Shown: positions 19,284 to 32,594 of the stretch, in pieces
How positions within the stretch are numbered: position 1 is the first letter of the stretch
Layout of the letters: every line of letters begins with the position of its first letter
From: Rhipidocladum racemiflorum
Lineage: Eukaryota; Streptophyta; Magnoliopsida; Poales; Poaceae
Reading direction: 5' to 3'
NCBI GenBank assembly: GCA_036346355.1
Contig: JAYEVF010000049.1
Span: forward strand, 1-64,000
DNA length: 64,000 bases
The notes under the pieces: generated by a model
What the model saw: the letters and a program-made list of their open reading frames with translations, nothing else
The model's database searches: none
Told to the model about the DNA's origin: nothing
Position numbers and translations under genes: made by a program

Positions 19284-22200
19284 TGTAACACCCCAAAATT
19301 TTGCTTTTCTTGAATTCATGTGTGGTTTGGCACTTTGGTGAATATTTGGAATTTTTTTGGAATTTATTTGGATTTATTTGGAATTTATTTGAATTTATTC
19401 CATTTTGAAATAATTAAAGAATTTAATTTTGCAAATAAAATTTTGTTGGAAATATTTTATTTGAGTCCAAAATGATCCAAAATATTTTCCAGAATTTTTC
19501 TGGAATTTTTCTGAGTCTTTTGCTATTTTTAATGAATTAAATGAATTACTGGGAATTATTTTAAATATTAAATCGCTGGAAAATCAACTCGGGTCAAGTA
19601 CTGTTCATCCGACCGAGCCCGAGTCAGACTCGAGTTCGAGTCCGACCGAGCCACGTGACTCGACCAGAACCCACTCCTAAACCCTAATCAATCCCAACCG
19701 TTGGATCAAGATCCAACGGTGAGATCCGCCGTCTGGGTTCGAGCCGTATCCGCCGGATCCGATCGCGCCCGTCGCGATCGTGGGTCGTTGATCGTGCCAC
19801 GTGGAGCGGTGTCGTCGTCGTCTCCACGAGGCAAGCCGGACTCACTTGCCCGCCGCCCGCCGCCGTGAAACTAGGTTTCCGTGTCCGCCAGCCGGACGAG
19901 GCTATTTAAAGCGTGAGACGTCCCGAGGTTGCCCTCATCCTTGCGCACCGTTCCCGAGCCATCTCGCCGGAGCCGCCGCGATTGCCGTGGCGAGCTCGCC
20001 GGAGTTGGAATTCCGTTCATGCAGTTAACGCCGATCTGCCGCCGTCCGTCGTCCTCCGCCGTCATCAAGCCCGGATCCGGATTCCCCAAGGCGAGGCGCG
20101 TTCGAGTACCCTTCACGCCAGCCGGAGAAGCCCGAAGCCGTTGGACTCGTCGTCGTCTTCATCTCCGGTGGCCTCTGCTCCGCCCAGCGTCGCCATCGCC
20201 GTCGCGAGCTACGCTAGCCGTCCGATCGAGAATCAAGGGCTCGAGATCGCGCCCGTCCACACCGCGGTGAGATATCACGTGCAACATCTGGATCTATTTT
20301 CAACCGTCGGATCTAGATCCAACGGCTTAGATTGTGCCACGTAGCTAGAACTGCACCAGGTTAGATTGGATCTTGACCGTCCGATCAAGATCGAACGAAC
20401 CGATCAGCGGAGTTGTTTTTCCAAAACACTACGCTTAGATTTAATCCGCGCCGTTGATTCTCAAACCAGCGGGCGGGATCACGCCACGTGGCGGGAAGGC
20501 CCCGCGGCCGCGGCGCCGTCACGCAGCGGCGTGTGCGTGTAACGCCGACACGCGGGCCCGCGTGTCGAAGGCCCGCGCATGTCGCTGGCTAATCCAGCCA
20601 GCGCCGACGTCACCCATGGCGTCACAAGTGGGTCCCACATGTCGACCGCGGTAAGTGAGTCCCCGCCGACGCCGGCGATGACGCGTTACGAGTGGGCCCA
20701 CATGTCAGTCTCACGTATAGTCGTGGACCGAGTCCACGGAGGAACCGAGCCGAGCGTGGACCAAGTCCATGGACCGGCAGACATCACCAACCAATCGAGG
20801 AGCTGCCACGTGTCCATGCTGGCGCAATAATTAATTTCCGAAAAAGAAAATGATTTATTAATTCGAAATATTAATTCAAATTTAGATTCAAACTTCAAAC
20901 GCTTATAACTTTTGCGTTTCAACTCCGATTTGAGTGATTCAAATTTCTAAATTTGTATAAAATTGAGATCTACCTAAATATGAATTTTATTTAATTTTTG
21001 GACTAAAGTTTTTCTCTGTAATATTATTTAATTGATTATTTAAACTTTAATAAATCATAACTTTTGCGTTTTAACTCCAAATTTGTGATTCAGTTTCCAA
21101 AAATCCAGAAAATTATGTTCTCTCTGTTTATGGGTTTTATTTGGAGTTTTGGGATGTTTTTGCCTATTGTTTATTTGTGTATTGCTATTTGCACGCTTTT
21201 ACGAGTAGACGTTGAAGTCTTGGGAAGGATTCGAAGGAGAAGTGTTGACTCAGGATCCAACTCAAGACCAAGAGCAAGTGCTTTTTGAAGGCAAGTTGTG
21301 CTTTGACCATATTGATCCTATTTCAAATCTATTTTGATTTAAACTATTGCATGCTAGTTCAATCGAGAAAAATACTTTGTTTAAACACAGGGTTAGATAA
21401 ATACCAATTTCTTTGTATGACACCTTGATTATTTAAGTATGTGCCATGATCCCTTGTCACCCTAGTTGTGGATTACTAGTTGGACATTATTAAATTGCCA
21501 ACATGGGTTTAGACCGTTGTAGTATCTTTGCTTAGACTCACTACGTGCTCATAACATGATTTTTGGACAATCAAATGTTAATATTGACTTAATGATATAT
21601 TGAACCTGTTTTGGAAAAGTATCATGTGATGTTGATGGCACGTGGTGCATGGTAATCAAGCGGGGTTTGATAAACGTATTTTGGTAGGGCATGTGGCAAG
21701 AGTAATCAGTGGGCCAGTGTGGCATTGGGGATGATGATTTGGTTCTTCGGGTAGTCTTGCCCTGGTCACTCTAAGGACTTAACCTTGCAAGCCTTTGAAC
21801 TGGTCATACTTGCAACCACATGGTCGGAATGGGACGGCCCTAGTTGACTAAGTCGCTAAGGACTCACTTGTGGAGCCTCAGGTGTCGATTACACCGTTTG
21901 TGTGATTGTACGGGGGAGCGTATCGTGGCTGTGGCCAGATACCCATCTAACGGTGTGTTGGTCCCATACTTCGCCTTGGCTAAGGGAAGGGATGGTGTAG
22001 AGCACGAACCGGAGAGGACCACCTGTGTTGTTTGAGGCTTCCGAAAGGCTTTATTCTGAGGAACTTCGCCTTTGTGGTGTTTGACTGTATCTTGTGGGTA
22101 AAGTGCATAACCTCTGCAGAGTGTAGAATCTATTTAAATAGCCGAGTCCACGGTACTGGACAATGCTCGGGAATTACAGTCAAGGGTTAGATTTTCTGAA

Positions 22201-22829
22201 AATAACTTTGGTTTGAAAGGTTGGGTTGGTTTAATAATGGAGATGATGGAAATGTGGTTTAGGATGGGGAAAATGTTTATTAAACTTCTTGAAAAGTTAT
22301 TCATGCTTTACTTATTTCTACTGCTTTCGAATCTACTTATATTACCTTTCCAATGCTGTTTACTGCAAAAATACCTTAAGCTATTCCTTTGTACCAAGCC
22401 ATGCATATAGTATATTAGCTTGCATTCTCAGGTACGACTTGCTTGAGTACCAAGTACTCACCCTTGCCTCAACACAATACCAGTTGAAGAGGAGACTACG
22501 CCACGGCCGGAGGAGGAATTCCAAGAGGACCCGTCTACTTAGGGATGCGAGCCCGATCGGTTACTGTGGTATACTGGATGGCGCCACGAAGTTATTTGAT
22601 TTTCCGCTGCTATTATCTCTCTTTTAATAAGTTTCGCCCTGTGAGGCATATATTTGTACCTTGGCCATAAGGTCGAGTAACCAGTTTGGTTATTTAAATA
22701 AAGTACTTTGATAATATCGATTGGTATGATTGTGATATTTACCGATGTTAAGACTGTGTGCACTAGCGCGTTCCTGGACTAGTGCTGAATACACAGAGGG
22801 TCCGGATTTGCAAATTCGGGGTCCCGACA
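19284..22829 (+). repeat. 5' LTR of the intronic gypsy element (3546 bp)
   Basis: The TATA-like block ctatttaaagc (about 19901) lies in a GC-rich first third, and the last two thirds are AT-rich. It matches the 3' LTR closely, with most differences being small indels in the GC-rich part (about 19700-20830). Confidence 0.92.
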
Positions 22830-22833
22830 GAGG

Positions 22834-22846
22834 TGGTATCAGAGCC
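22834..22846 (+). other. Primer binding site of the intronic gypsy element
   Basis: tggtatcagagcc, four bases (gagg) after the LTR end; initiator tRNA-Met type. Confidence 0.92.
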
Positions 22847-23047
22847 ATACTTGACTGTAGGCTCAACCCTAAGCTAGAATGGTCGTAGTGAGGATAAAAC
22901 CTATTTTCTAAAGCTAAAAATTGTCAAGATAAGAAATGACATCTCGACTTATCCCCTTCTCTCTTTTCTTGTCTCTTGCTGAAATTTTCCCTTACCTTGT
23001 CACAATTTAAAAATTCCGAGTTCTTACGTAAAGCACTCTTGTGACAG

Positions 23048-23765
23048 ATGGAGGAAGAGTTCAACTACGTTGATCTGGGAGTTGGTCACGCTGCAGAACT
23101 TTGGCATATGCTACAGACTCTCGGAGATTTTGAGAAGCCCCAATACCAAGTGGAAGTGATCAGACAAGCGGGATTGATCAAGGCTTGTGACGTGAGGATT
23201 GAGGTACCGACTAGGAAAAAGGGCCAGGCAATCGCTTGGATACACCGCCCGCCAGAGATCTACAATGCGAGATGGGTATCCAAGAAGTATCACGACGAGC
23301 AATGCGGCACATTACCCGTATCTACGCCAGAGAGTTGGAAATGCGGTGTTCCGTTATCATCCAGCGCAGCGATAACCTTCTTGACCGAAGGCGATTCAGA
23401 TGAGGATGCCACGGTTACACGGTTGGCACGATTCGTCGTCGCCAGGAGGATGTACTAGATAATACAAGCAAGGAGCTACGAAGGCCCGCAAGGAGATCAC
23501 GGCAGAGAAGAACAGATGGCGGGAAGCTCAAGAGTATGTGGCACACCTTCTCGCGAAGGATTGACGAGTTGGAGATGACTTTGTACGGACCAGACCCAGA
23601 GCCAAGATTTGAGCTACACGAGCCGATCCGTGAGGAGTCGATCTCGATGAGGACACCGCTTCTTCGACTACCATAGAGGACACGATTCTTTGGACATGGC
23701 GATTGTTTCGCGCCTATGCCACAAAGATCCGCATCTGTGCCGTGGAGGTTTTTCTCGATGAGTGA
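23048..23765 (+). pseudogene. Pre-gag ORF (ORF0-like), frameshifted copy
   Basis: ATG 201 bases after the primer site opens MEEEFNYVDLGVGHAAELWH and continues VIRQAGLIKACDVRIEVPTR before frame shifts. The later part (LARFVVA, and a helical Lys/Glu-rich segment after 23465) is found intact in the - strand copy at 52544-53263. The function is unknown to me and no conserved catalytic motif is visible. Confidence 0.75.
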
Positions 23766-24040
23766 GCGTAGGATCTATAGTGAGACTCCTTTGCCGAGTC
23801 GCGTCATAGAATAAAGAGTCACCCTTAGGCGTTAGACTCAGAGTTAGTTCGATTTGGATTTGCTTTGTTTCTTTGAGTGTGCATTATGTGTTGCAAGGCC
23901 CTTAGGCATTGTAAGCAGCCATACCAAGTTATTAATAATAAAGTTGGACCTTAAAGTTACCCCTTTCGCCCGCATAAGTTCCATATTACTTGTCTATTCT
24001 TGTTTCCCTCTCATCTCTAAACCTAGAGCAAATCGGCGAG

Positions 24041-25150
24041 ATGGTGAACACCCGTGGAAACTTTGGAAGCAATGGGAGTGGTTCTCGCCCACAGAAACCC
24101 CAATGATGGAGCACCGCACCGCCACCGGATATGCAGAATTTCGAGCTTTTCTTGCTGCCCGGACTCGCTTGGTGCATGCTATGATGCAACAAATGCAGCA
24201 CGTCCTTTGCTCAGGCCACTTTGCTAATCAAGTTAATCAGGGCCACGCCCGAATACAAAGTGTCGAGTTCATGAGAACTCACCCACCCACTTTCTCTGGG
24301 AATGCCAATCCATTGGAGGCCGATGATTGGTTAAGATCAATTGAGAGGAAGCTACACATAGCTCAATGCATAGGAAATGAGAAGGTACTCTCGCTTCTCA
24401 TCACCTGGAAGGAAACGGCCAGAATGGTGGGAGAACTTACGTGCCACGCAGAGAGAACCCTCAAGATATCACTTGGGAAGAGTTCACATTTGCATTCCGA
24501 CAAAGATCACGTGCTGAAGGAATCATGGACCTTAAGGAGGAGGAGTTCAGAGCATCAAGCAAGGTAATCAGCCCGGTGGTCGACTACGAACAAGTTCACA
24601 CAGCTAGCACGCTACGCACCGAGGATGTAGCGACAGATAAATCCAGGCAGCCTCGTTTCATGAAGGGACTTAACTCAGATTGCAAGTAGGGTTGATCACC
24701 CACACCTTTCCAGATTTCCAAGAGTTGGTGAATAAGGCGCTTATTCTTGAGGACAAGCGCAAGGAACTGGATGAGAACAGAAGCGCAGATGCAACAAAGA
24801 AGGATCACGCCAGTGGAACGCAATACCGAGAGTTGCACCAAATCAATTCTTCGATTCCAACCACGAGTGCAACAAGGACACCATCGGCACCAAGACACAT
24901 CAATCGAACTACTGCACCCAGCCCCGCTAGAAACACTACCCCAGGCAGTCGGCAAAGAACAGTGAGACGCCAAGCTACAAGCGCAACGAGCCAGACACTT
25001 TGCCAACAGCTTGTCCCAAGAAGACAGCGAGGAGCGACCCGATTCGCTTCAACCTAGGAACCACCCAGCTAGGACGCCAAAGACCAGAGCCACACCCCAG
25101 CACCGTGGTGAGAGGCCGAGTCAACCATGTCACCGCAGATGCACTGCAGA
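24041..25150 (+). pseudogene. gag of the intronic gypsy element (broken)
   Basis: ATG at 24041 opens MVNTRGNFGSNGSGSRP. After frame changes it gives MMQQMQHVLC, FMRTHPPTFSGNANPLEADD (about 24270-24330) and IERKLHIAQC. The THPPxFSG and ADDWLRSIE signatures mark plant gypsy capsid. A basic nucleocapsid region follows to about 25080 without a readable zinc knuckle. At least five frame breaks. Confidence 0.82.
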
Positions 25151-25159
25151 ATGCTACGG

Positions 25160-28100
25160 ACGTCGTCTCGGGTAAGTTACTTGTTAACTCAGTACACCTG
25201 CAGTTTTGTTTGACTCGAGCATCGCATTCGTTTGTTTCGCAAGGCTTTGCTACTAGAAATGATTTAAGGATTGCAAGACTTAAGTGCATGCTTTTAGTTC
25301 AAACCCACAGTTCCGAACTCCGAGCGAAAGTAGGATGTTCCGGGTGAGAATACTAATAGGAGGAATAGAGTTCCTAGCAAACCTTATAATTTTGGAGACC
25401 CGGACCTTGGGCGTCATATTGGGAATGGATTGGTTATCCAAGCACAAGGTCAGTATTGGATTGTGGACGAAGGACTATCTCGATTGAGAGCCCGTGTGGG
25501 AAGAAAGTGGAATTTCAAGCCACTGCAGATTAGAGATGGACAGATTGATGGTTAACGAGTACCAAGGCAATCGGCATAGAGGATGTCCCAAATGGTGAAT
25601 GAGTACCCCGATGTTTTTCCCGAAGATCTACAGTATGCCGCATGGCACGAGGACATAGAGTTTGTGATAGAGCTTGTACAGTACAGCACCGATAGCAAAG
25701 AGACCCTATCGGATGTCCACCGAGGAGTTGGTAGAAATGAAGAAAGCACTAGAAGAGTTAATGGAGAAAGGATTTATCAGGCCGAGTTAGTCGTGTGGGG
25801 AGCACCAGTTTTGTTTGTCAAGAAGAAGGACGGGAGTTTCAGGATGTGCATTGACTACCGTGCACTCAATGAGGTCACCGTGAAGAATAAGTATCCGCTA
25901 CCCAGGATTGATGATTTGTTTGATCAGTTAAGAGGAGCCGGAGTTTTCTCCAAGATTGATCTGAGATCGGGATACCATCAGTTGAAGATTCGATCAGAAG
26001 ATATTCCGAAGACTGCATTCTCGTCAAGATATGGACATTACGAGTTTACAGTTATGTCCTTTGGACTAACGAATGCGCCAGCTTATTTCATGAATATGAT
26101 GAATAAGGTGTTCATGGAATATTTGGACAAGTTTGTCGTCGTGTTCATAGACGATATCCTAATCTACTCCAAGACAGAGGATGAACATGCCGAACACTTA
26201 AGGCGAGTTTTGGAAAAGCTGAGGGAACAGCAACTTTTCGCCAAGTTCAGCAAGTGTGATTTTTGGAAGGACAAGGTGGAGTTTCTTGGACATGTAATGA
26301 CCGCAGAAGGAGTCGCCGTAGATCCAAGCAAAGTAGAAGGCGTGTTACATTGGGAGCGGCCAAGATCGTGACCCAAATTCGGAGTTTCCTTGGAATGGCA
26401 GGATACTACCGCCGTTTCATCGAAGGCTTCTCGACAATTGCGAAACCTCTTACGCAACTGCTGAAGAAGGAAAAGAAGTTTGCATGGACGCCAGATTGTG
26501 AGAAAGGATTTCAGGAGCTGAAGAAGCGATTGACGTCAGCACCGGTGTTAGTTCTACCGGATGTTGCTCAAAGCTTCGATACTTATTGTGACGACGCGCC
26601 AAGGACTTGGATGTGTCTTGATGCAGAATGGAAAGGTAAATCGCTTATGCATCAAAGCGCTTGAGGCCGCATGAGGAGAATTATCCGACACATGACTTAG
26701 AGTTAGCTGCCGTAGTGCATGCCTTGAAGATATGGCGTCACTATCTGATTGGAAGCAGATGTGAAGTGTATACGGATCATAAAGCCTTAAGTACATATTC
26801 ACCCAGTCAGATCTGAATATGAGGCAGAGGAGATGGTTAGAGTTGATCAAGGACTATAATGTTGGAATCCATTACCATCCCGGGAAGGCCAACGTAGTAG
26901 CCGATGCCCTGAGTCGGAAAAGCCATACCGTGAGTACGTTGCTAGCCACAAGTCAGGATGAGTTATGTGAGGATTTCCAGAAAATGAAGATTGAGGTAGT
27001 ACCTAGCGGATTCTTGGCCGCATTAGAAGTAAAGCCTACCCTAGAGGATCAGATCCGAGAAGGACAGAAGGATGATGACAAGATCCGCAGGATTAAGTCC
27101 ATCAAGGAGGAAGGCAAGGCAGAGGACTTCAAGTTGGATGAGCAAGGCACGTTATGGATGAAGGATCGCATTTGTGTGCCTAACAAAAAGGAGTTAAAGC
27201 AACTGATTCTGGAGGAGGCCCATGACTCTAAGTACTCAATTCATCCTGGAAGCGCCAAGATGTATCAGGATCTGAAGGAGAGGTTACGGTGGCCGAGTAT
27301 GAAGCGTGAAGTTGCCGAGCATGTTGCCTTGTGCGGCGTATGCCGGAAGAGTCAAGGCAATGCATCGAGACCAGCCAGGATTGCTACAAACCGTGAAAAT
27401 ACCCGAGTGGAAGTGGGAGGAAATCGGAATGGATTTCATTACCGGTTTGTCGAAGACTCAAGGAGGTTATGACTCCATATGGGTTATAGTGGATCGCTAG
27501 ACTAAAGTAGCCCATTTTATCCCGTGAAGACCACTTACTCGGAGATAAATTAGCAGAATTGTACATGATCGGGATTGTCTGCTTGCACGGAGTGCCAAAG
27601 AGGATTGTATCAGACAGAGGTACCCAATTTACCTCAAGGTTACGGAATAAGTTGCATGAAGCCATGGGAACCTGTTTGAACTTCAAGATAGACTTATCAT
27701 CCGCAGACGGATGGACAGACCGAAAGAGTCAACCAGATTCTGGAGGATATGTTGAGAGCTTGTGCATTGGCTTATGCTACCTCTTGGGATAAGAGTTTGC
27801 CGTATGCCGAGTTCAGTTACAACAATAGTTATCAGGCTAGTTTACAGATGTCACCTTTTGAGGCCTCAGTATGGTCGTACTCGCTTGACGCCATTAAACT
27901 GGAATGAGACCGGCGAGCGCCGTGTCTTCGGGCCTGATATACTTCAAGAAGCTGAAGAGCAGATTGCCACGATTAGGGAAAGGTTGAAGATGGCCCAATC
28001 ACGACAAAAGAGTTATGCTGACAATCGTCGCCGAGACTTGAGTTTTGAACCAGAAGACTTTGTATACCTCAGAGTTACGCCTCTCAGGGGAGTTAAGAGG

Positions 28101-28478
28101 TTCCATGCCAAAGGGAAACTTGCACCCCGTTATGTTGGACCATTTAAGATTTTGAGTCGCAGAGGCGAAGTTGCTTACCAGCTGGAGTTGCCACAGTCGT
28201 TGGCAGGAGTGCATGACGTATTCCATGTGTCCCAGTTGAAGAAGTGCCTCCGAGTTCCTGAGGAACGGACACCGTTAGAATCAATTGAGTTGCAAGAGGA
28301 TTTGACTTATAAGGAGTATCCCGTGAGGATTCTAGACACAGTGGATCGAGAGACCAGAAATAAGTCAACCCGTTTTTGTAGAGTTCAGTGGAGCAACCAT
28401 GAAGAAAGCGAAGCGACTTGGGAGCACGAAGAGGATTTGAGGAAAGAGTTTCCAAACCTATTCTGTAGTGAGCCCTGA
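25160..28478 (+). pseudogene. pol of the intronic gypsy element: PR-RT-RH-INT-chromodomain (broken)
   Basis: The protease segment (about 25205-25490) shows HSFVSQGFA and VILGMDWLSKH. RT occupies 25583-26371 with MCIDYRALNE, DLRSGYHQLK, FGLTNAPAYFM and the catalytic FIDDILIYS. RNase H is spread over 26390-26950 and ends HYHPGKANVVADALSRK. Integrase has its zinc-finger region near 27200-27370, GMDFITG, SDRGTQF and a decayed glutamate region near 27710. The C-terminal frame (27762-28478) has LAPRYVGPFKIL, GVHDVFHVSQLKKC and a chromodomain-like end (VQWSNHEESEATWEHEEDL). Multiple frameshifts. Confidence 0.88.
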
Positions 28479-28497
28479 ATCTCGGGGACGAGATTCT

Positions 28498-28514
28498 ATT
28501 AAGGGGGGGAGGTT
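28498..28514 (+). other. Polypurine tract of the intronic gypsy element
   Basis: The purine run aaggggggga gg directly precedes the 3' LTR (tgtaacacc). The mirror arrangement is found at 47780 in the other copy. Confidence 0.85.
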
Positions 28515-31500
28515 TGTAACACCCCAAAATTTTGCTTTTCTTGAATTCATGTGTGGTTTGGCACTTTGGTGAATTTTTGGAATTTATTTGGATTTATTTG
28601 GAATTTATTTGAATTTATTCCATTTTGAAATAATTAAAGAATTTAATTTTGCAAATAAAATTTTGTTGGAAATATTTTATTTGAGTCCAAAATGATCCAA
28701 AATATTTTCCAGAATTTTTTCGAATTTTTCTCAGTCTTTTGCTATTTTTAATGAATTAAATGAATTCATCGGGAATTATTTTAAATATTAAATCGCTGGA
28801 AAATTAACTCTCGGGTCAAATCGCTCATCCGACCGAGCCCGAGTCGGACTCGAGTTCGAGTCCGACCGAGCCACGTGACTCGGCCGAACCCACTCCTAAA
28901 CCCTAATCAATCCCAACCGTTGGATCAAGATCCAACGGCCGAGATCCGCCCGTCTGGCTTCGAAAGCCGTATCCGGCCGGATCCGATCGCGCCCGTCGCG
29001 ATCGTGGCGTTGATCGTGCCACGTGGACGGCCGTCGTCGTCGTCTCCACCGAGACCGAAGCCGGACTCGCCGCCGCCGCTTGGCCGTAGAAACTAGGTTT
29101 CCGTGTCCCGCGCGACGCCGAGGCTATTTAAAGCGTGAGAGCGTCCCGAGGTTGCCCTCATCCTTGCGCACCCGTTCCCAAAACCATCTCTCGCCGAGTC
29201 GCCGCCCGATTGCCGTGGCGAGCTTCGCCGGAGTTGGAATTCCGTTCGCCGCGGTTAAACGCCGATCTGCCGCCCGTCGTCGTCTCGCCCGTCATCAAGC
29301 CCAGATCCGGATTCTCCAAGACGAGGCGCGTTCGAGTACCCTTCACTTCGCCGGAGAAGCCCCGGCGCCGTTGGACTCGTCGTCGTCTTCATCTCCGGTG
29401 GCCTCTGCTCGCCCGCGTCGCCATCGCCGTCCGCGAGCTACGCTAGCCGTCCGATCGTAATCCAAGGGCTTAGATCGCGCCCACGTCACACCGCGGTGAG
29501 ATCTCACGTGCAACCTCTGGATCTATTTTTCAACCGCCGGATCTAGATCCAACGGGCTTAGATTGTGCCACGTAGCTAGAATCGCACCAGGTTAGATTGG
29601 ATCTTGACCGTCCGATCAAGATCGAACAGTCTGGATCGTGAGTTGTTTTTCCAAAACACTACGCTAGATTTAATCCGCCGTTGATTCTCAAACCAGCGGG
29701 CGAGGATCACGCCACGTGGCGGGAAGGCTGGACCGCCATGATCGGCGTCGTCCCACGCGGCGTGTGCGTGTGGCCCGACCGCGAGGGCCCGCGTGTCGAG
29801 GGCCCGCATGTCGCTGGCTAATCCAGCCAAGCGCTGACGTCACCCATGACGTCACAGTGGGTCCCACATGTCAGCACCGTGGGCTGAGTCCCCGCTGACG
29901 TCAGCGATGACGTTACCCGAGTGGTCCCACATGTCGGGCCTCACGTGAAGTCGTGGACCGAGTCCACGGTGGACCGAGCCGAGCGTGGACCAAGTCCATG
30001 GACCGGGCGTCGACCAGCCAATCAGAGCTGCCACGTGTCCATCTTTGGCGCAATAATTAATTTCGAAAAGAAAATGATTTATTAATTCGAAATATTAATT
30101 CAAATTTAGATTCAAACTTCAAACGCTTATAACTTTTGCGTTTCAACTCCGATTTGAGTGATTCAAATTTCTAAATTTGTATAAAATTGAGATCTACCTA
30201 AATATGAATTTTATTTAATTTTTGGACTAAAGTTTTTCTCTGTAATATTATTTAATTGATTATTTAAACTTTAATAAATCATAACTTTTGCGTTTTAACT
30301 CCAAATTTGACGATTCCAGTTTCCAAAAATCCAGAAAATTATGTTCTCTCTGTTTATGGGTTTTATTTGGAGTTTTGGGATGTTTTTGCCTATTGTTTAT
30401 TTGTGTATTGCTATTTGCACGCTTTACGAGTAGACGTTGAAGTGCCGGAAGGATTCGAAGGAGAAGTGTTGACTCAGGATCCAACTCAAGACCAAGAGCA
30501 AGTGCTTTTTGAAGGCAAGTTGTGCTTTGACCATATTGATCCTATTTCGAAATCTATTTTGATTTAAACTATTGCATGCTAGTTCAATCAGAAAAATACT
30601 TTGTTTAAACACAGGGTTAGATAAATACCAATTTCTTTGTATGACACCTTGATTATTTAAGTATGTGCCATGATCCCTTGTCACCCTAGTTGTGGATTAC
30701 TAGTTGGACATTATTAAATTGCCAACATGGGTTTAGACCGTTGTAGTATCTTTGCTTAGACACACGTGCTCATAACATGATTTTGGACAATCAAATGTTA
30801 ATATTGACTTAATGATATATTGAACCTGTTTTGGAAAAGTATCATGTGATGTTGATGGCACGTGGTGCATGGTAATCAAGCTGGTTTGATAAACAGATTT
30901 TGATCGGGGCATGTGGCAAGAGTAATCAGTGGGCCAGTTGTGGCATTGGGGATGATGATTTGGTTCTTGGGTAGTCTTGCCCTGGTCACTCTAAGGACTT
31001 AACCTTGCAAGCCTTTGAACTGGTCATACTTGCAACCACATGGCTGGAATGGGACGGCCCTAGTTGACTAAGTCGCTAAGGACTCACTTGTGGAGCCTCA
31101 GGTGTCGATTACACCGTTTGTGTGATTATGCGGGGCGTATCGTGGCTGTGGCCGATACCCATCTAACGGTGTGTTGGTCCCATACTTCGCCTTGGCTAAG
31201 GGAAGGGATGGTGTAGAGCACAAACCGGAGAGGACCACCTGTGTTGTTTGAGGCTTCCGAAGGCTTTATTCGAGGAACTCGCCTTTGTGGTGTTTGACTG
31301 TATCTTGTGGGTAAAGTGCATAACCTCTGCAGAGTGTAGAATCTATTTAAATAGCCGAGTCCAGTCTTTGGACAATGCTCGGGAATTACAGTCAAGGGTT
31401 AGATTTTCTGAAAATAACTTTGGTTTGAAAGGTTGGGTTGGTTTAATAATGGAGATGATGGAAATGTGGTTTAGGATGGGGAAAATGTTTATTAAACTTC

Positions 31501-32043
31501 TTGAAAAGTTATTCATGCTTTACTTATTTCTACTGCTTTCGAATCTACTTATATTACCTTTCCAATGCTGTTTACTGCAAAAATACCTTAAGCTATTCCT
31601 TTGTACCAAGCCATGCATATAGTATATTAGCTTGCATTCTGTGCACGACTTGCTGAGTACCAAGTACTCACCCTTGCCTCAACACAATACCCGTTGAAGA
31701 GGAGACTACGCCCTTCGGAGGAGGAATTCCAAGAGGACCCGTCTACTTAGGGGATGCGAGCCTGGCCGATCGATTGCCTGTGGTATACTGGATGGCGCCA
31801 CGAAGTTATTTGATTTTCCGCTGCTATTATCTCTCTTTTAATAAGTTTCGCCCTGTGAGGCATATATTTGTACCTTGGCCATAAGGTCGAGTAACCAGTT
31901 TGGTTATTTAAATAAAGTACTTTGATAATATCGATTGGTATGATTGTGATATTTACCGATGTTAAGACTGTGTGCACTAGCGCGTTCCTGGACTAGTGCT
32001 GAATACACAGAGGGTCCGGATTTGCAAATTCGGGGTCCCGACA
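28515..32043 (+). repeat. 3' LTR of the intronic gypsy element (3529 bp)
   Basis: Same ends and order of blocks as the 5' LTR. Length differs by only 17 bases, the net result of many small indels. Confidence 0.92.
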
Positions 32044-32084
32044 GTGTCCACTTGACATCTGTATCTGCGCATCATATATAGTAC

Positions 32085-32193
32085 CTAGGCACGCGACCAA
32101 GCATCGTCCAAAGGCATACAGGGCAAATGCTTCGTAACAATTCCGCAATATATCACAAGCCGAAGAGAATTCTGAATGCCACAGTGAAATTAC
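32085..32193 (-). pseudogene. LAZ1-like exon 3 (109 bp)
   Basis: Acceptor cttttcag, then VISLWHSEFSS, CDILRNCYEAFALYAFGR and VACL, with donor CTAG|gtact. The exon is open throughout and ends in phase 1, matching exon 4. Confidence 0.9.
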
Positions 32194-32574
32194 CTGAAAA
32201 GAATTGAAAACTGAAATGGGATATCAATTCACGTCAAAACATAAAAAAAGGAAATATAATCTTTTCGCAGGTAAAATCAAATGACCAAAGTATTCTCGGT
32301 AGATGGTACAACATTTTTTTGAGAATACATGACACTGCGATATAGGTTTAAACCACATTGCCAACATTTTGATTTGAAAATGACATTAGGTCATTATTTC
32401 AAGCCAGTTAGCATGGCACATGAAACATTCCACTATTACAATTTTGCTCACCAATTAGTGAAAAATTATAGTAGCAGCGCCCCCAAAAAATAGTTTGTTA
32501 CATATCTACAGGTGGGATTGTGCCCCCTCAATTAGCAATCTTCTTCGATAGGTTCGAGTCGAGCTTCAACTTAC

Positions 32575-32594
32575 CGATTCAGAGGCATATACAG
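32575..32594 (-). pseudogene. LAZ1-like exon 2, last part (after the LTR insertion)
   Basis: The second TACAG copy (32590-32594) is followed by 15 exon bases encoding YASES and the donor TCG|gtaag. Without the LTR the exon is 57 bp, in phase with its neighbours. Confidence 0.88.

Larger units (their letters stand above)
19284..32043 (+). mobile_element. Complete Tekay/Del-like gypsy chromovirus inside LAZ1-like intron 3 (12.76 kb)
   Basis: The 5' LTR (19284-22829) and 3' LTR (28515-32043) are bounded by tgtaacacccc and gtcccgaca. The 5-bp target duplication GTGTC lies at 19279-19283 and 32044-32048. The interior has a tRNA-Met primer site, an extra pre-gag ORF, gag, pol and a polypurine tract. 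Long LTRs and a chromodomain-like tail suggest the Tekay (Del) lineage; rice RIRE3/RIRE8-type elements have a similar layout as far as I recall. All its genes carry frameshifts. It lies antisense to the host gene. Confidence 0.93.
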
